From CAYGLF01 sp964350945 (GTDB taxonomy: Bacteria > Chlamydiota > Chlamydiia > Chlamydiales > JAAZZY01), in the NCBI GenBank assembly GCA_964350945.1, contig CAYGLF010000002.1:62001-126000 (forward strand): a stretch of 64,000 nucleotides of DNA. Reading direction: 5' to 3'. Positions 16,561-24,847 of the stretch are shown here, one piece after another. Within the stretch, counting starts at the first letter, position 1. Every line of letters starts with the position of its first letter. The notes below the pieces were generated by a model, which saw only the letters and a program-made list of their open reading frames with translations, did not search any database and was not told the DNA's origin. Both the position numbers and the translations under genes were made by a program.

Positions 16561-18684
16561 TTATAGAGAGGTTAGCTTTGCATACTTTGCTAACAGAGTT
16601 TTTGTATCGCCATCATTTTGAAAGGTTACATCGTAGGTCATCCCCATAGAAGAATCTTGAACCTTTATAACTCTTCCCACTCCAAAATCTTTATGAAAAA
16701 CGGTATCCCCAATTGAGAAGTTGCTGTTTTGGGTGGAGTGTGTATTTAAATCTGGTGCAGGTTGTTCATAGTCTCCATCATAGGAGACTTTTTGAAAGTG
16801 CTTTTGTGGGATCTCTCTAAAAAATCGAGAAGGGCGCATTTGCCTAAAAGATCCCCATAAAAACCGTCCCATCGAGTGGGTTAAATAAAGGACTCTTTTA
16901 GCACGTGTCATTCCAACATAGCAAAGCCTGCGCTCTTCTTCAATTCCTCGATCTACATTTAAAGCGTTGATATGCGGAAAGAGAGTTTCTTCAAGTCCTG
17001 TTAGAAAAACGGTGTGAAACTCAAGGCCTTTTCCGTTATGTAGCGACATTAAGGTCAATCGGTCGGTAGAGCTTTGGTCGCTTTGGCTAGTGTTGAGGGT
17101 TAATTCTTCTAAGAAAAGTTCTAGTGTAGGATCTTGAACAAGCTCCTCCCACTCCATTGCCTTTGCAATTAATTCGTCAATGTTGGCTTTGCGGTCTTCA
17201 AAAGAGTCAGGTTCTAGTTTAATGATCTCTAAATAGCTGGACCTTTCAAGTGTTTGATAGACGAGCTCACTTAAGGAGGATTTAGCTCCCTCTTCTTTTA
17301 GGCATACAAGTAATTCTATGTACTCTTTAAGTCCTTTATTTTGCTTGAGGTTGAGTTTGACAAGTGTTGGGTCTTGTACAATCTTTTGACAAGCCTCAAT
17401 GACAGGGAGGGATTGAAGATTGGCAAACTGCACAATTTTAGCAAGAGAAGACTCTCCAAATCCGCGTTTGGGAAGGTTGATCGTTCTTAAAAAAGAGACC
17501 GTGTCAGAAGGATTTACGAGTAGTCTCAAATAAGCTAAAAGGTCTTTAATCTCTCTTCTTTGGTAAAATGAAAGTCCGCCTACCACAGAGTAGGCTATAT
17601 TTCTTCTTAAAAGCTCATCTTCAAAAGGACGTGATTGAGCATTTGTGCGGTAGAAAATAACCGCATCTTTTAAACCTATTTGGTGTCTGTTACAGCTTTT
17701 TACAAGCTCTTGAACGACAAATTCAGCTTCTTCGCGATCGTTGTAAGCTGAAAAACGGGTGATCTTTTCTCCTTCTCCAAGAGCGCTCCATAGGTTTTTT
17801 TTATAGCGGTTATCATTATTCTCAATTAGGTGGTTAGCAGCTTCTAAAATGGTGGAGGTGCTGCGGTAGTTTTGTTCGAGCTTAATAATCTTAGCGTCTG
17901 GCCAATCTTTTTCAAAATTTAAGATGTTCTCAATGTTTGCACCCCGCCAAGTGTAAATAGATTGATCTGGATCCCCTACTACAAAAAAATTATGGTGTTT
18001 AGCAACGAGATGAGAAGCTAGGGCATATTGTGCTTGGTTGGTATCTTGGTACTCATCAACCAGCAGGTATTGCCAACGGTTTTGGTAGACTTCTAATACT
18101 TCAGGGTGCTCTTGAAATAACTTAACAGGCAAAAAGAGTAAGTCGTCAAAATCAACTGCAGAGGCTTCAAAAAGCTTGGCTTGATAAAGCTCAAAAACTT
18201 TAGGTGCAATTTGTCCAATAGATGTTGAATTGTCAATCTCAGGGGCCTTTAAATGATTCTTGGCTTTAGAGATGACTTGTTTTAGAGCTCGAGGGGTGAT
18301 GGTTTTATCTTCAATCCCAAGCTCTTTAATGCAGACTCTTAAAATCTTTAAAGCATCTTCCTCATCATAAATGACAAAATGAGGCTGGTATCCTAAGTGT
18401 TGGATAGACTCTCTTAAAATACGAACACCCAGGCTGTGGAAAGTACAAATCAAAGGAGTGTAGTGGGTCTTTGCTAAGACTCTCTCCTTCATTTCTTTAG
18501 CAGCTTTGTTAGTAAATGTAACAGCGACCACCTGTTCAGGAGAGGCGCCATCGTCAATCAATCGAATAATGCGCTCTGTAATCACTCGCGTTTTCCCTGA
18601 GCCCGCACCTGCTAAAACTAGCAAGGGCCCCTGGGTGTGTTTCATTGCAAGGTCTTGTTCTGGGTTAAGCTGTATCGTTGTCAT
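16561..18684 (-). CDS. pcrA: UvrD/PcrA-type ATP-dependent DNA helicase
   Basis: A superfamily 1 3'-5' helicase of 707 residues used in excision repair and clearing of replication blocks. Seen in order: Q-motif LNPEQDLAM, Walker A LAGAGSGKT, motif Ia AVTFTNKAAKEM, motif II LLVDEYQDTN, motif III VVGDPDQSIYTWRGA, motif IV LEQNYRS and motif VI YVGMTRAKR. The C-terminus (GDTVFHKDFGVGRVIKV) is the Tudor-like tail that binds RNA polymerase in PcrA and UvrD. Which of the two names fits better cannot be settled by eye. Confidence 0.94.
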   Translation of the reverse strand: MTTIQLNPEQDLAMKHTQGPLLVLAGAGSGKTRVITERIIRLIDDGASPEQVVAVTFTNKAAKEMKERVLAKTHYTPLICTFHSLGVRILRESIQHLGYQPHFVIYDEEDALKILRVCIKELGIEDKTITPRALKQVISKAKNHLKAPEIDNSTSIGQIAPKVFELYQAKLFEASAVDFDDLLFLPVKLFQEHPEVLEVYQNRWQYLLVDEYQDTNQAQYALASHLVAKHHNFFVVGDPDQSIYTWRGANIENILNFEKDWPDAKIIKLEQNYRSTSTILEAANHLIENNDNRYKKNLWSALGEGEKITRFSAYNDREEAEFVVQELVKSCNRHQIGLKDAVIFYRTNAQSRPFEDELLRRNIAYSVVGGLSFYQRREIKDLLAYLRLLVNPSDTVSFLRTINLPKRGFGESSLAKIVQFANLQSLPVIEACQKIVQDPTLVKLNLKQNKGLKEYIELLVCLKEEGAKSSLSELVYQTLERSSYLEIIKLEPDSFEDRKANIDELIAKAMEWEELVQDPTLELFLEELTLNTSQSDQSSTDRLTLMSLHNGKGLEFHTVFLTGLEETLFPHINALNVDRGIEEERRLCYVGMTRAKRVLYLTHSMGRFLWGSFRQMRPSRFFREIPQKHFQKVSYDGDYEQPAPDLNTHSTQNSNFSIGDTVFHKDFGVGRVIKVQDSSMGMTYDVTFQNDGDTKTLLAKYAKLTSL

Positions 18685-18809
18685 AATGGGACGAAATTCT
18701 ATCTAATTTTATGTAATAAAAACCAGGGTTTTTATTACATAAATTGAAAAGAAGGTTTCTTTTTACAGCTTCTAAAATAGACTTTAAATTTCAAAATATA
18801 GAGTTGTCT

Positions 18810-19538
18810 ATGAAAAATATATTGTTAATGCTGGCTTGCTTTTACTCCTCTTTTGCATGTGCAAGTCTTTGTGAAGATCATCAACAAGCTCTACTGGTTA
18901 TAGGAGAGAGTAAGGGTTGCTGCTTAGCAAAAATGTGGCTTTTTGAAAAGACTTATGATTGGCAGCAGGTGGGTTCTAAAATAGATGTAGTTGTTGGATG
19001 CAATGGTTTTGCGTGGTCGCACGGATTACATGGTTCTTGCCCTGAAGGTGAGGAGACTCGAACAGAAGGTAGCAAGACGACTCCTTTAGGTATTTATCCA
19101 ATAGATTCTGTTTTTGGACTTAATCCTCTTGAGGAATGTGAGCCATACAACCTTCCCTATATTCATTTTAATTCATCTGTTTTTGCAGTGGATGATGTCA
19201 AATCACAATATTACAATATGATTGTAGATGCTAATGTGGTTGAAAAAGATTGGCAGAGTGCAGAAGACGTTAGTCAGATCTCTTTTTACAAATATGGAGC
19301 TGTTGTGGGTTTTAACACGCAGCCTATTGACAAAGAGGCAGGGTCTGCTATTTTTTTGCATGTATGGAAAGCCCCAGTGATTCCTACGGCAGGTTGCACC
19401 GCAATGTCTGAAGCTAATATGATTCAAGTTATCAAGTGGCTTAAAAGAGATGCGAATCCAGTCCTTGTCCAGCTTACACGAGCAGATTATCTAAAATATA
19501 AAAAGAGTTGGAATTTACCAGATATTTCAATAGATTAG
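18810..19538 (+). CDS. Exported L,D-transpeptidase (YkuD)-like protein
   Basis: L,D-transpeptidases make 3-3 peptidoglycan cross-links or attach proteins to the wall. I start at the ATG at 18810: MKNILLMLACFYSSFACAS is a signal peptide (the Cys could also be a lipobox), whereas the upstream TTG extension is not conserved in type. The catalytic region is FLHVWKAPVIP followed by TAGCTAM, giving the His and the nucleophile Cys of the YkuD fold; GSKTTPLGIYPI is the usual TPxG segment. It is followed about 30 bases later by a NamZ-like muramidase, making a two-gene cell-wall unit. Confidence 0.75.
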   Translation: MKNILLMLACFYSSFACASLCEDHQQALLVIGESKGCCLAKMWLFEKTYDWQQVGSKIDVVVGCNGFAWSHGLHGSCPEGEETRTEGSKTTPLGIYPIDSVFGLNPLEECEPYNLPYIHFNSSVFAVDDVKSQYYNMIVDANVVEKDWQSAEDVSQISFYKYGAVVGFNTQPIDKEAGSAIFLHVWKAPVIPTAGCTAMSEANMIQVIKWLKRDANPVLVQLTRADYLKYKKSWNLPDISID

Positions 19539-19567
19539 AGGATCTCTTACCGTTCATTAGGTCAAAG

Positions 19568-20800
19568 ATGAAAGTTAAATTTCTTTTGTTTTTTTTAGGT
19601 CTCCCTCTTTTTTTGTCGGCGAATGTGGTCATTGGGCTAGACCGCATTTTTAAAGATCCTTTTGTGTCTAAGCTTCGTCATCAGAACGTAGCAATTGTTA
19701 CCAATCAAAGTGCGATTAATGCAGCAAGCGAACAAGCCTTTGATCTGTTTTTAAACAATCAAGAAAAGGTGGGGTATAAGCTCGTATCGGCTTTTGCGCC
19801 TGAGCACGGGTTGAGTGCCAAACAGCATGCTGAAGAATATGTTCAAAATGATAAGAGAGATCAGCTCCCTATTTATAGTTTGCATGGAAAGACTAAAAGG
19901 CCGACAGATGAAATGCTGCAAGGAGTCGATCTGATTGTCTATGACATGCAAAATGTAGGGGTTCGTTGCTACACATACGAGACGACTCTTTTCTATGTAA
20001 TGGAAGAGGCTGCAAAAAGAAGCATTCCTGTTATTGTTTTAGATCGCCCCAACCCTCGTGGGGGATCAATTATAGAAGGTGGTGGAGTTCAAGATTCTTA
20101 TCGCTGTTTTTTTAGCTATAGTAATGTTCCCTTCTGCCACGGGATGACCCTTGGGGAGCTGGCTCTTTTATTTAATCAAGAAAATAAACTCGGCTGTCAG
20201 TTAAGTGTGGTCCCTATGCAAAACTGGGAGCGTTCTATGACTTATCAAGAGACGGGATTGCCCTGGGCTGCACCGAGCCCTAATATTCCTGATAGTGAAA
20301 CAGCGCTAGTTTATCCAGCTACTATTTTATTAGGAGAGACTTTTGAAATTGTCAGTGTTGATTTAAGAGGGCCTAAACCCTTTAAGCGTTTTGGAGCACC
20401 CTGGATAGAGGCAGGTAAACTTCTAGATGCTTTAAATCAGAGAGATCTTAAAGGGGTGGAATTTATTGCAGAAGACTTTACGCCCCATTGGGGAAAGTAC
20501 GCTGATTTAAAATGCGGAGGAATTTTTCTGAAAGTAACAGATCCAAATCATTTTCACCCACTTCAAACCCAGTATGTCCTTTTTGAAGAACTGCTAAAAA
20601 TGTATCCTGATCCCTTTGAAAAAGAGATGCAAAGTGCTCTTTTGAAAAGGAGAGGGATCGCTTGTAACTATATGATGGGAAGTGAAGAGTTAACGAAATA
20701 TCTTCATCAAAAGAAAGATTTTACAAAGAAGATCAAGCGTTTAGAAGATGATTTTGTAGAGAGCTTTTTGCAGAGGCGAGCTCCCTATCTACTTTATTAG
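19568..20800 (+). CDS. Exported NamZ-like (DUF1343) exo-beta-N-acetylmuramidase
   Basis: The DUF1343 family includes Bacillus NamZ (YbbC), which releases MurNAc from the end of peptidoglycan fragments. The protein from the ATG at 19568 begins with a signal peptide (MKVKFLLFFLGLPLFLSA) and has 410 residues. Family segments are visible: VAIVTNQSAI, FAPEHGLSAK, VYDMQNVGVRCYTY, VLDRPNPRGG and WAAPSPNIPD. The upstream TTG was rejected because it lies before the signal peptide. The stop codon overlaps the CIRCE-like element of groESL. Paired with an L,D-transpeptidase, it implies some periplasmic peptidoglycan turnover. Confidence 0.85.
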   Translation: MKVKFLLFFLGLPLFLSANVVIGLDRIFKDPFVSKLRHQNVAIVTNQSAINAASEQAFDLFLNNQEKVGYKLVSAFAPEHGLSAKQHAEEYVQNDKRDQLPIYSLHGKTKRPTDEMLQGVDLIVYDMQNVGVRCYTYETTLFYVMEEAAKRSIPVIVLDRPNPRGGSIIEGGGVQDSYRCFFSYSNVPFCHGMTLGELALLFNQENKLGCQLSVVPMQNWERSMTYQETGLPWAAPSPNIPDSETALVYPATILLGETFEIVSVDLRGPKPFKRFGAPWIEAGKLLDALNQRDLKGVEFIAEDFTPHWGKYADLKCGGIFLKVTDPNHFHPLQTQYVLFEELLKMYPDPFEKEMQSALLKRRGIACNYMMGSEELTKYLHQKKDFTKKIKRLEDDFVESFLQRRAPYLLY

Positions 20801-20823
20801 CACTCATTAATCACTTTTGCTAA
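20797..20823 (+). promoter_or_regulatory. CIRCE-like HrcA operator upstream of groESL
   Basis: TTAGCACTC, 9 bases, TTTTGCTAA. The left arm is a perfect CIRCE half-site; the right arm keeps only its outer part (TGCTAA) of GAGTGCTAA. The 9-base spacer is exact. It overlaps the stop codon of the muramidase gene and lies 17 bases upstream of the -35 box, where the common arrangement puts CIRCE at or after the start site. Confidence 0.75.
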
Positions 20824-20840
20824 AAAAATCAAATTACGCA

Positions 20841-20869
20841 TTGACAATAAGCGTTCCATTTTTTATGAT
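20841..20869 (+). promoter_or_regulatory. Strong sigma-70-type promoter of groESL
   Basis: TTGACA (20841-20846), a 17-base spacer and TATGAT (20864-20869): near-perfect consensus, about 40 bases before the groES start and just after the CIRCE-like site. Confidence 0.85.
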
Positions 20870-20908
20870 TTAGGTCTAAACATATCAGAATTCAAAGGAG
20901 TTAAAGTC

Positions 20909-21178
20909 ATGGTACAAGTGAAACCTCTCGGATCTCGCCTATTAGTTCAACGCAAAGAAACCCCAGCTACTAAAGGGGGGATCTTTTTACCTGAGACTGC
21001 GCAAGAAAAACCAAAGCAAGGTGTTGTTATTGCTCTTGGAACCGAAAATCCCTCAGACCTCAAGGTGGGCGATCAGGTTTATTTCTCTTCCTATGCTGGA
21101 TCAGAAGTGAAAATCCCAGGTCAAGATGGGGTTTTAATTCTTCCTCTTGATGATGTTCTTTGTGTAGTTGAATCTTAA
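20909..21178 (+). CDS. groES: Co-chaperonin GroES
   Basis: The heptameric lid of the GroEL folding chamber. 89 residues, beginning VKPLGSRLLVQRKE; the mobile-loop region ETPATKGGIFLPETAQEKPKQG contains the conserved Gly-Ile-Phe-Leu and the Pro-Gln-Gly segment. A strong AAAGGAG ribosome-binding site precedes the ATG. It is the first gene of the heat-shock operon, with its own promoter and a CIRCE-like operator, and groEL follows after 24 bases. Confidence 0.96.
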   Translation: MVQVKPLGSRLLVQRKETPATKGGIFLPETAQEKPKQGVVIALGTENPSDLKVGDQVYFSSYAGSEVKIPGQDGVLILPLDDVLCVVES

Positions 21179-21202
21179 AAAATAAATTGTGGAGATAAGT
21201 CT

Positions 21203-22912
21203 ATGACTAAAATGCTAAAATTTCACGGCGATGCGCTTAAATCGATTCAGAAAGGAATCCACACTTTAGCTAGAGCTGTCAAAGTAACATTGGGTCCTAA
21301 GGGCCGGAATGTAGTGATTAACAAAGAGTTTGGGCTGCCTTTTTCGACAAAAGATGGAGTCACTGTTGCTAAAGAAATCACTTTAAAAGATAAATTTGAA
21401 AATATGGGAGCTCAGCTAATTAAAGAAGTCGCTTCCAAAACTTCTGATATTGCTGGCGATGGAACGACAACAGCGATTGTTTTAGCAGAGGCTATTTTTT
21501 CTCTTGGTATCAAAAGTGTGACTGCTGGAGTCAACCCAATGGCTCTTAAAAGAGGTTTAGATCAAGGGGTTGCAGCGATTGTTGCAGCGCTCGACGGGAT
21601 GGCTGATCGGATTCAAAGTCCTGAAGAAGTAAAACAAATTGCAACCATTTCAGCAAATAACGATCCTGAGATTGGGGCTATTATTGCAGAAGCTATGGAT
21701 AAAGTCGGCAAAGATGGAACTATTACAGTCGATGAAGCTAAAGGTTTTAAAACAGAGCTAGATGTTGTTGAAGGGATGAACTTTGATAAAGGGTACATCT
21801 CTCCTTATTTTGTAACAAATCCAGAAAACATGACGGTTGAATTTGACAATCCTCAGATTTTAGTGGTTGATAAGAAGCTTTCGAATGCGAAAGAACTTGT
21901 TCCTTTTTTAGAAAAATATATGAAAACAGGACAAAAGCCTCTCTTAATCATTGCAAATGACATTGATGGTGAAGCTATGGCCACTCTGGTCATTAACAAA
22001 ATAAAAGGCGGACTGCCATTGTGTGCAGTAAAAGCACCTGGTTTTGGAGATCGTCAAAAGGAAATGCTTCAGGATATTGCAATATTAACCGGAGCGACGG
22101 TTGTCAATGAAGAGATTGGTCTTCAACTTGAAAAGGTTGGGCTGGAAGTTTTAGGGACAGCTAAAAAAGTTACAGTAGGTAAAGAAGAGAGCACGATTGT
22201 AGATGGCATGGGGAATACTCATGATATCCAAAAGCGTATTGCTCAAGTTAGAAATGCAATAGCCAATGCTTCGAGCGACTATGACCGTGAAAAGCTTGAA
22301 GAGCGTCTTGCTAAGCTTGCAGGTGGAGTTGCTGTCGTACGAGTAGGGGCAGCTACAGAAACCGAAATGAAAGAAAAAAAGGCCCGTGTTGAAGATGCTT
22401 TGCATGCGACAAGAGCAGCAGTCGCCCAAGGAATTGTTCCAGGAGGCGGAGTGGCTCTTTTAAAAGCAGTGAAAGCTTTAGATAATCTAAAACTCGAAGA
22501 CGAAGATGAAAAAGCCGGAATTAAAATTTTGAGAAAAGTCTGTTTTGCTCCTGCAACTGCAATTGCAAATAATTGTGGTAGAGAAGGAAATGTAGTGGCT
22601 GAAAAGATTTTTGAGAGCGCTGAAAAATCTTTTGGATACAATGGATTAACAGACGAATTTACCGATTTAATGAAGGCTGGAGTCATAGATCCTGTAATGG
22701 TCACCAAAAATGCGTTGAAAAATGCAAGCTCTGTGGCTGGTCTTTTACTGACAACAGCGACACTAATTACCGACAAACCCGTGCCTAAAAAAGAAGGTTC
22801 TTCTATGGGTGGAATGCCCGATATGGGCGGAATGGGCGGAATGGGCGGAATGGGTGGAATGCCTGGAATGGGTGGAATGCCTGGAATGGGTGGAATGGGC
22901 GGTTTAATGTAG
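21203..22912 (+). CDS. groEL: Chaperonin GroEL
   Basis: ATP-driven folding chamber, 569 residues. The ATP-binding segments VTLGPKGRNVVI, DGVTVAKEI and AGDGTTTAIVLAEAI are present, with GGGVALL near residue 415. The C-terminal tail is a long run of GGM-type repeats (with MPGMGG variants), longer than usual. The N-terminus (MTKMLKFHGDAL) is atypical, but this copy is the groES partner and has all ATPase signatures. Chlamydiae carry additional diverged groEL paralogues elsewhere; none is in this window. A terminator follows the stop. Confidence 0.96.
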   Translation: MTKMLKFHGDALKSIQKGIHTLARAVKVTLGPKGRNVVINKEFGLPFSTKDGVTVAKEITLKDKFENMGAQLIKEVASKTSDIAGDGTTTAIVLAEAIFSLGIKSVTAGVNPMALKRGLDQGVAAIVAALDGMADRIQSPEEVKQIATISANNDPEIGAIIAEAMDKVGKDGTITVDEAKGFKTELDVVEGMNFDKGYISPYFVTNPENMTVEFDNPQILVVDKKLSNAKELVPFLEKYMKTGQKPLLIIANDIDGEAMATLVINKIKGGLPLCAVKAPGFGDRQKEMLQDIAILTGATVVNEEIGLQLEKVGLEVLGTAKKVTVGKEESTIVDGMGNTHDIQKRIAQVRNAIANASSDYDREKLEERLAKLAGGVAVVRVGAATETEMKEKKARVEDALHATRAAVAQGIVPGGGVALLKAVKALDNLKLEDEDEKAGIKILRKVCFAPATAIANNCGREGNVVAEKIFESAEKSFGYNGLTDEFTDLMKAGVIDPVMVTKNALKNASSVAGLLLTTATLITDKPVPKKEGSSMGGMPDMGGMGGMGGMGGMPGMGGMPGMGGMGGLM

Positions 22913-22920
22913 TCATTTTT

Positions 22921-22959
22921 GGGGAGCCTTATTCTTGTGATTGGACTCCCCTTTTTTTA
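22921..22959 (+). terminator. Rho-independent terminator of groESL
   Basis: GGGGAG (22921-22926) pairs exactly with CTCCCC (22946-22951), followed by seven T. It ends the groESL transcript just before the FmdB-type gene. Confidence 0.85.
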
Positions 22960-22974
22960 AAAGGATAATAAACT

Positions 22975-23193
22975 ATGCCAACCTATGAATATCGGTGTAA
23001 AGATTGTGGATATGTTTATGATGTTTTTCATAAAATCTCGCAGTCTCCCCTTAAAAAATGTCCCAAATGCAGCAAAGAGACGCTTCAAAGGTCGATTGGT
23101 GGTGGGGATGCCATCTTAAATTTTAAGGGAGATGGGTTTTACATCACAGATTACGCTCAAAAAAAAGATAAAAAGGGCGACTCATCCGGTTAA
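22975..23193 (+). CDS. FmdB-family small zinc-ribbon protein
   Basis: 72 residues. MPTYEYRCKDCGYVYDVFHK and CPKCSKETLQR give the two CxxC pairs of the FmdB/CxxC_CxxC_SSSS zinc ribbon, a widespread putative regulatory domain of uncertain function. The C-terminus is polar and charged (YAQKKDKKGDSSG). It begins 16 bases after the groESL terminator with an AAGGAT ribosome-binding site and ends 1 base before the convergent trkH gene. It may be reached by readthrough from groEL; no separate promoter was recognised. Confidence 0.88.
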   Translation: MPTYEYRCKDCGYVYDVFHKISQSPLKKCPKCSKETLQRSIGGGDAILNFKGDGFYITDYAQKKDKKGDSSG

Positions 23194-23194
23194 A

Positions 23195-24847
23195 TCAAGT
23201 GCGCTTCCAAAACTTTGGGGTTAGCAAAATTAAGAGCATGAAAAACTCTAAGCGACCTAAGACCATCCAAAAAGTAGAAATTAGCTTCGAAAAATTAGAC
23301 ATGAAAGCAAAGGTTTGAATAGGGCCTCCAGGGCCATAAGCAAGCCCCACATTGTTAATCATACAGCTGGCTAGACTAAAAGCTGTTCTAAAATCTAAAC
23401 CATCTGCAATGTAGACGAGTGTGCTTATTAAGGCAAAGGATGTTGCGATAAAGAAGAAGCTTAAAGTGGTCTCTTTAATCGTTGGATTTACCGGTTGATT
23501 TCTGATTTTAAAAGTTCGAACCGTTTCTGGTTTAAAAATAGATTCAGTTCTAAAAAGAGCAGTTCTTACTAAAATATAGTAGCGCAAGACCTTGATTCCC
23601 CCTGCTGTCGAGCAGGACATCCCCCCAATATACATCGCTGTAATCATAATTGCCTGAGCAAAATAGGGCCATTGATCGTAATCTACAAGTACAAATCCCG
23701 TGGAGCTTTGACAAGAGACATATTGAAAAATACCCAGTCGTATGGCTTGGAAGAAATTGAGTTTTTCAGAAATTCCTGATAAGAACATTTCCTGTTTACC
23801 CACCAAACTTCCGATAACCAGAGTGCTTCCCACTAAGAGTGTGAGCATATACAGAAGAAATTCAGGTTCAAACAAGCGGTATAACTTCCCTCGAATCACA
23901 TAGAAATAAAGAGAAAAATTGATGCTTCCAATAAGCATAAATAAGATCATGATCCATTGGATGCTTGGGGTGTTATAAATTTGTATAGTTTCTCTAAAAG
24001 GAGTAAACCCTCCTGTTGATACGGTTGACATCGCGATGAGAATAGAATCCATTAAGGTGATGTCGGAGCTAGCAATTTTAAGAAAAAAGACTTGTAGAAA
24101 GGTGATGGCAAGGTATGCTTTCCATAAAAGACTAGCTGCCTCTTTTGCTCGAGGGGCTAAACTCTCACTCGAGGGTCCAGGTAACTCTGCTTGTACTAAA
24201 AGCTTATTCCCTCCCAGCCCGTAAGCGGGTAAGACGGCAATAAAGAGGACGACAATACCCATCCCTCCTAGCCATTGCATGAAACATCGCCAAAATAAGA
24301 TAGCTTGACTTACGGCATCCAATCCAGCGTAGAGTACAGTGCCGGTATCGGGATCTCTAATCGGGTTGATGTTGCCATAAAAGGTATATTTGATTTTAAG
24401 ACGCTCTGCAACCGTTACATGAATAGGACTATTTTTTCCGGTCTCGGGGTTGATATTTTTAGGGTACATCACCGAAGAGCCAGTCGTGGTAAATCCCGAC
24501 ATAGCTTCAAAATAAGCATCGATTGGATTTTCTAAAGTACCGCTAAGGGTAAAGGGAATCCCCCCTATTATACCTGTGATGAACCAAATAAGGCAGAGAG
24601 ATAAAAACCCTTCTTTCCTAAAAAATTTCCTCCCATCAGCCCCCTTTCCCCATCTGCGTAAAATCAGGGCAATTGCGAGGCAGATTAAAATAGTAATGAA
24701 AAAAGCAAGGGTTGAATGTGGCTGTGGGTGAAGGAATTTGGGATAAAAAAATTGGTAATAGAAGGCTATTAGAAATGGAACTACTAAAAACCCAGATAAG
24801 ATCATTAGATAGTTGGATAGAAATTTAGAGATCTCTTTTTTGTTCAT
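23195..24847 (-). CDS. trkH: Trk-type potassium uptake membrane subunit
   Basis: The K+-conducting subunit, 550 residues with about 10-12 membrane segments. The first selectivity-filter loop is EAMSGFTTTGSS and later pore loops include STVSTGGFTP, SCQSSTGF and SCMINNVGLAYGP, each with the key Gly. It works with TrkA, whose gene lies immediately upstream with a one-base TGATG overlap, so the two are translated together. A Ktr-type complex (KtrB) is the alternative, but the length and the two-RCK-domain partner favour Trk. Confidence 0.92.
   Translation of the reverse strand: MNKKEISKFLSNYLMILSGFLVVPFLIAFYYQFFYPKFLHPQPHSTLAFFITILICLAIALILRRWGKGADGRKFFRKEGFLSLCLIWFITGIIGGIPFTLSGTLENPIDAYFEAMSGFTTTGSSVMYPKNINPETGKNSPIHVTVAERLKIKYTFYGNINPIRDPDTGTVLYAGLDAVSQAILFWRCFMQWLGGMGIVVLFIAVLPAYGLGGNKLLVQAELPGPSSESLAPRAKEAASLLWKAYLAITFLQVFFLKIASSDITLMDSILIAMSTVSTGGFTPFRETIQIYNTPSIQWIMILFMLIGSINFSLYFYVIRGKLYRLFEPEFLLYMLTLLVGSTLVIGSLVGKQEMFLSGISEKLNFFQAIRLGIFQYVSCQSSTGFVLVDYDQWPYFAQAIMITAMYIGGMSCSTAGGIKVLRYYILVRTALFRTESIFKPETVRTFKIRNQPVNPTIKETTLSFFFIATSFALISTLVYIADGLDFRTAFSLASCMINNVGLAYGPGGPIQTFAFMSNFSKLISTFWMVLGRLEFFMLLILLTPKFWKRT

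Noticed and set aside
22151..22776. Long minus-strand frames inside groEL
   Set aside because: Shadow frames of a highly conserved gene on the other strand; their translations are Ser/Thr/Ala-rich mirror products.
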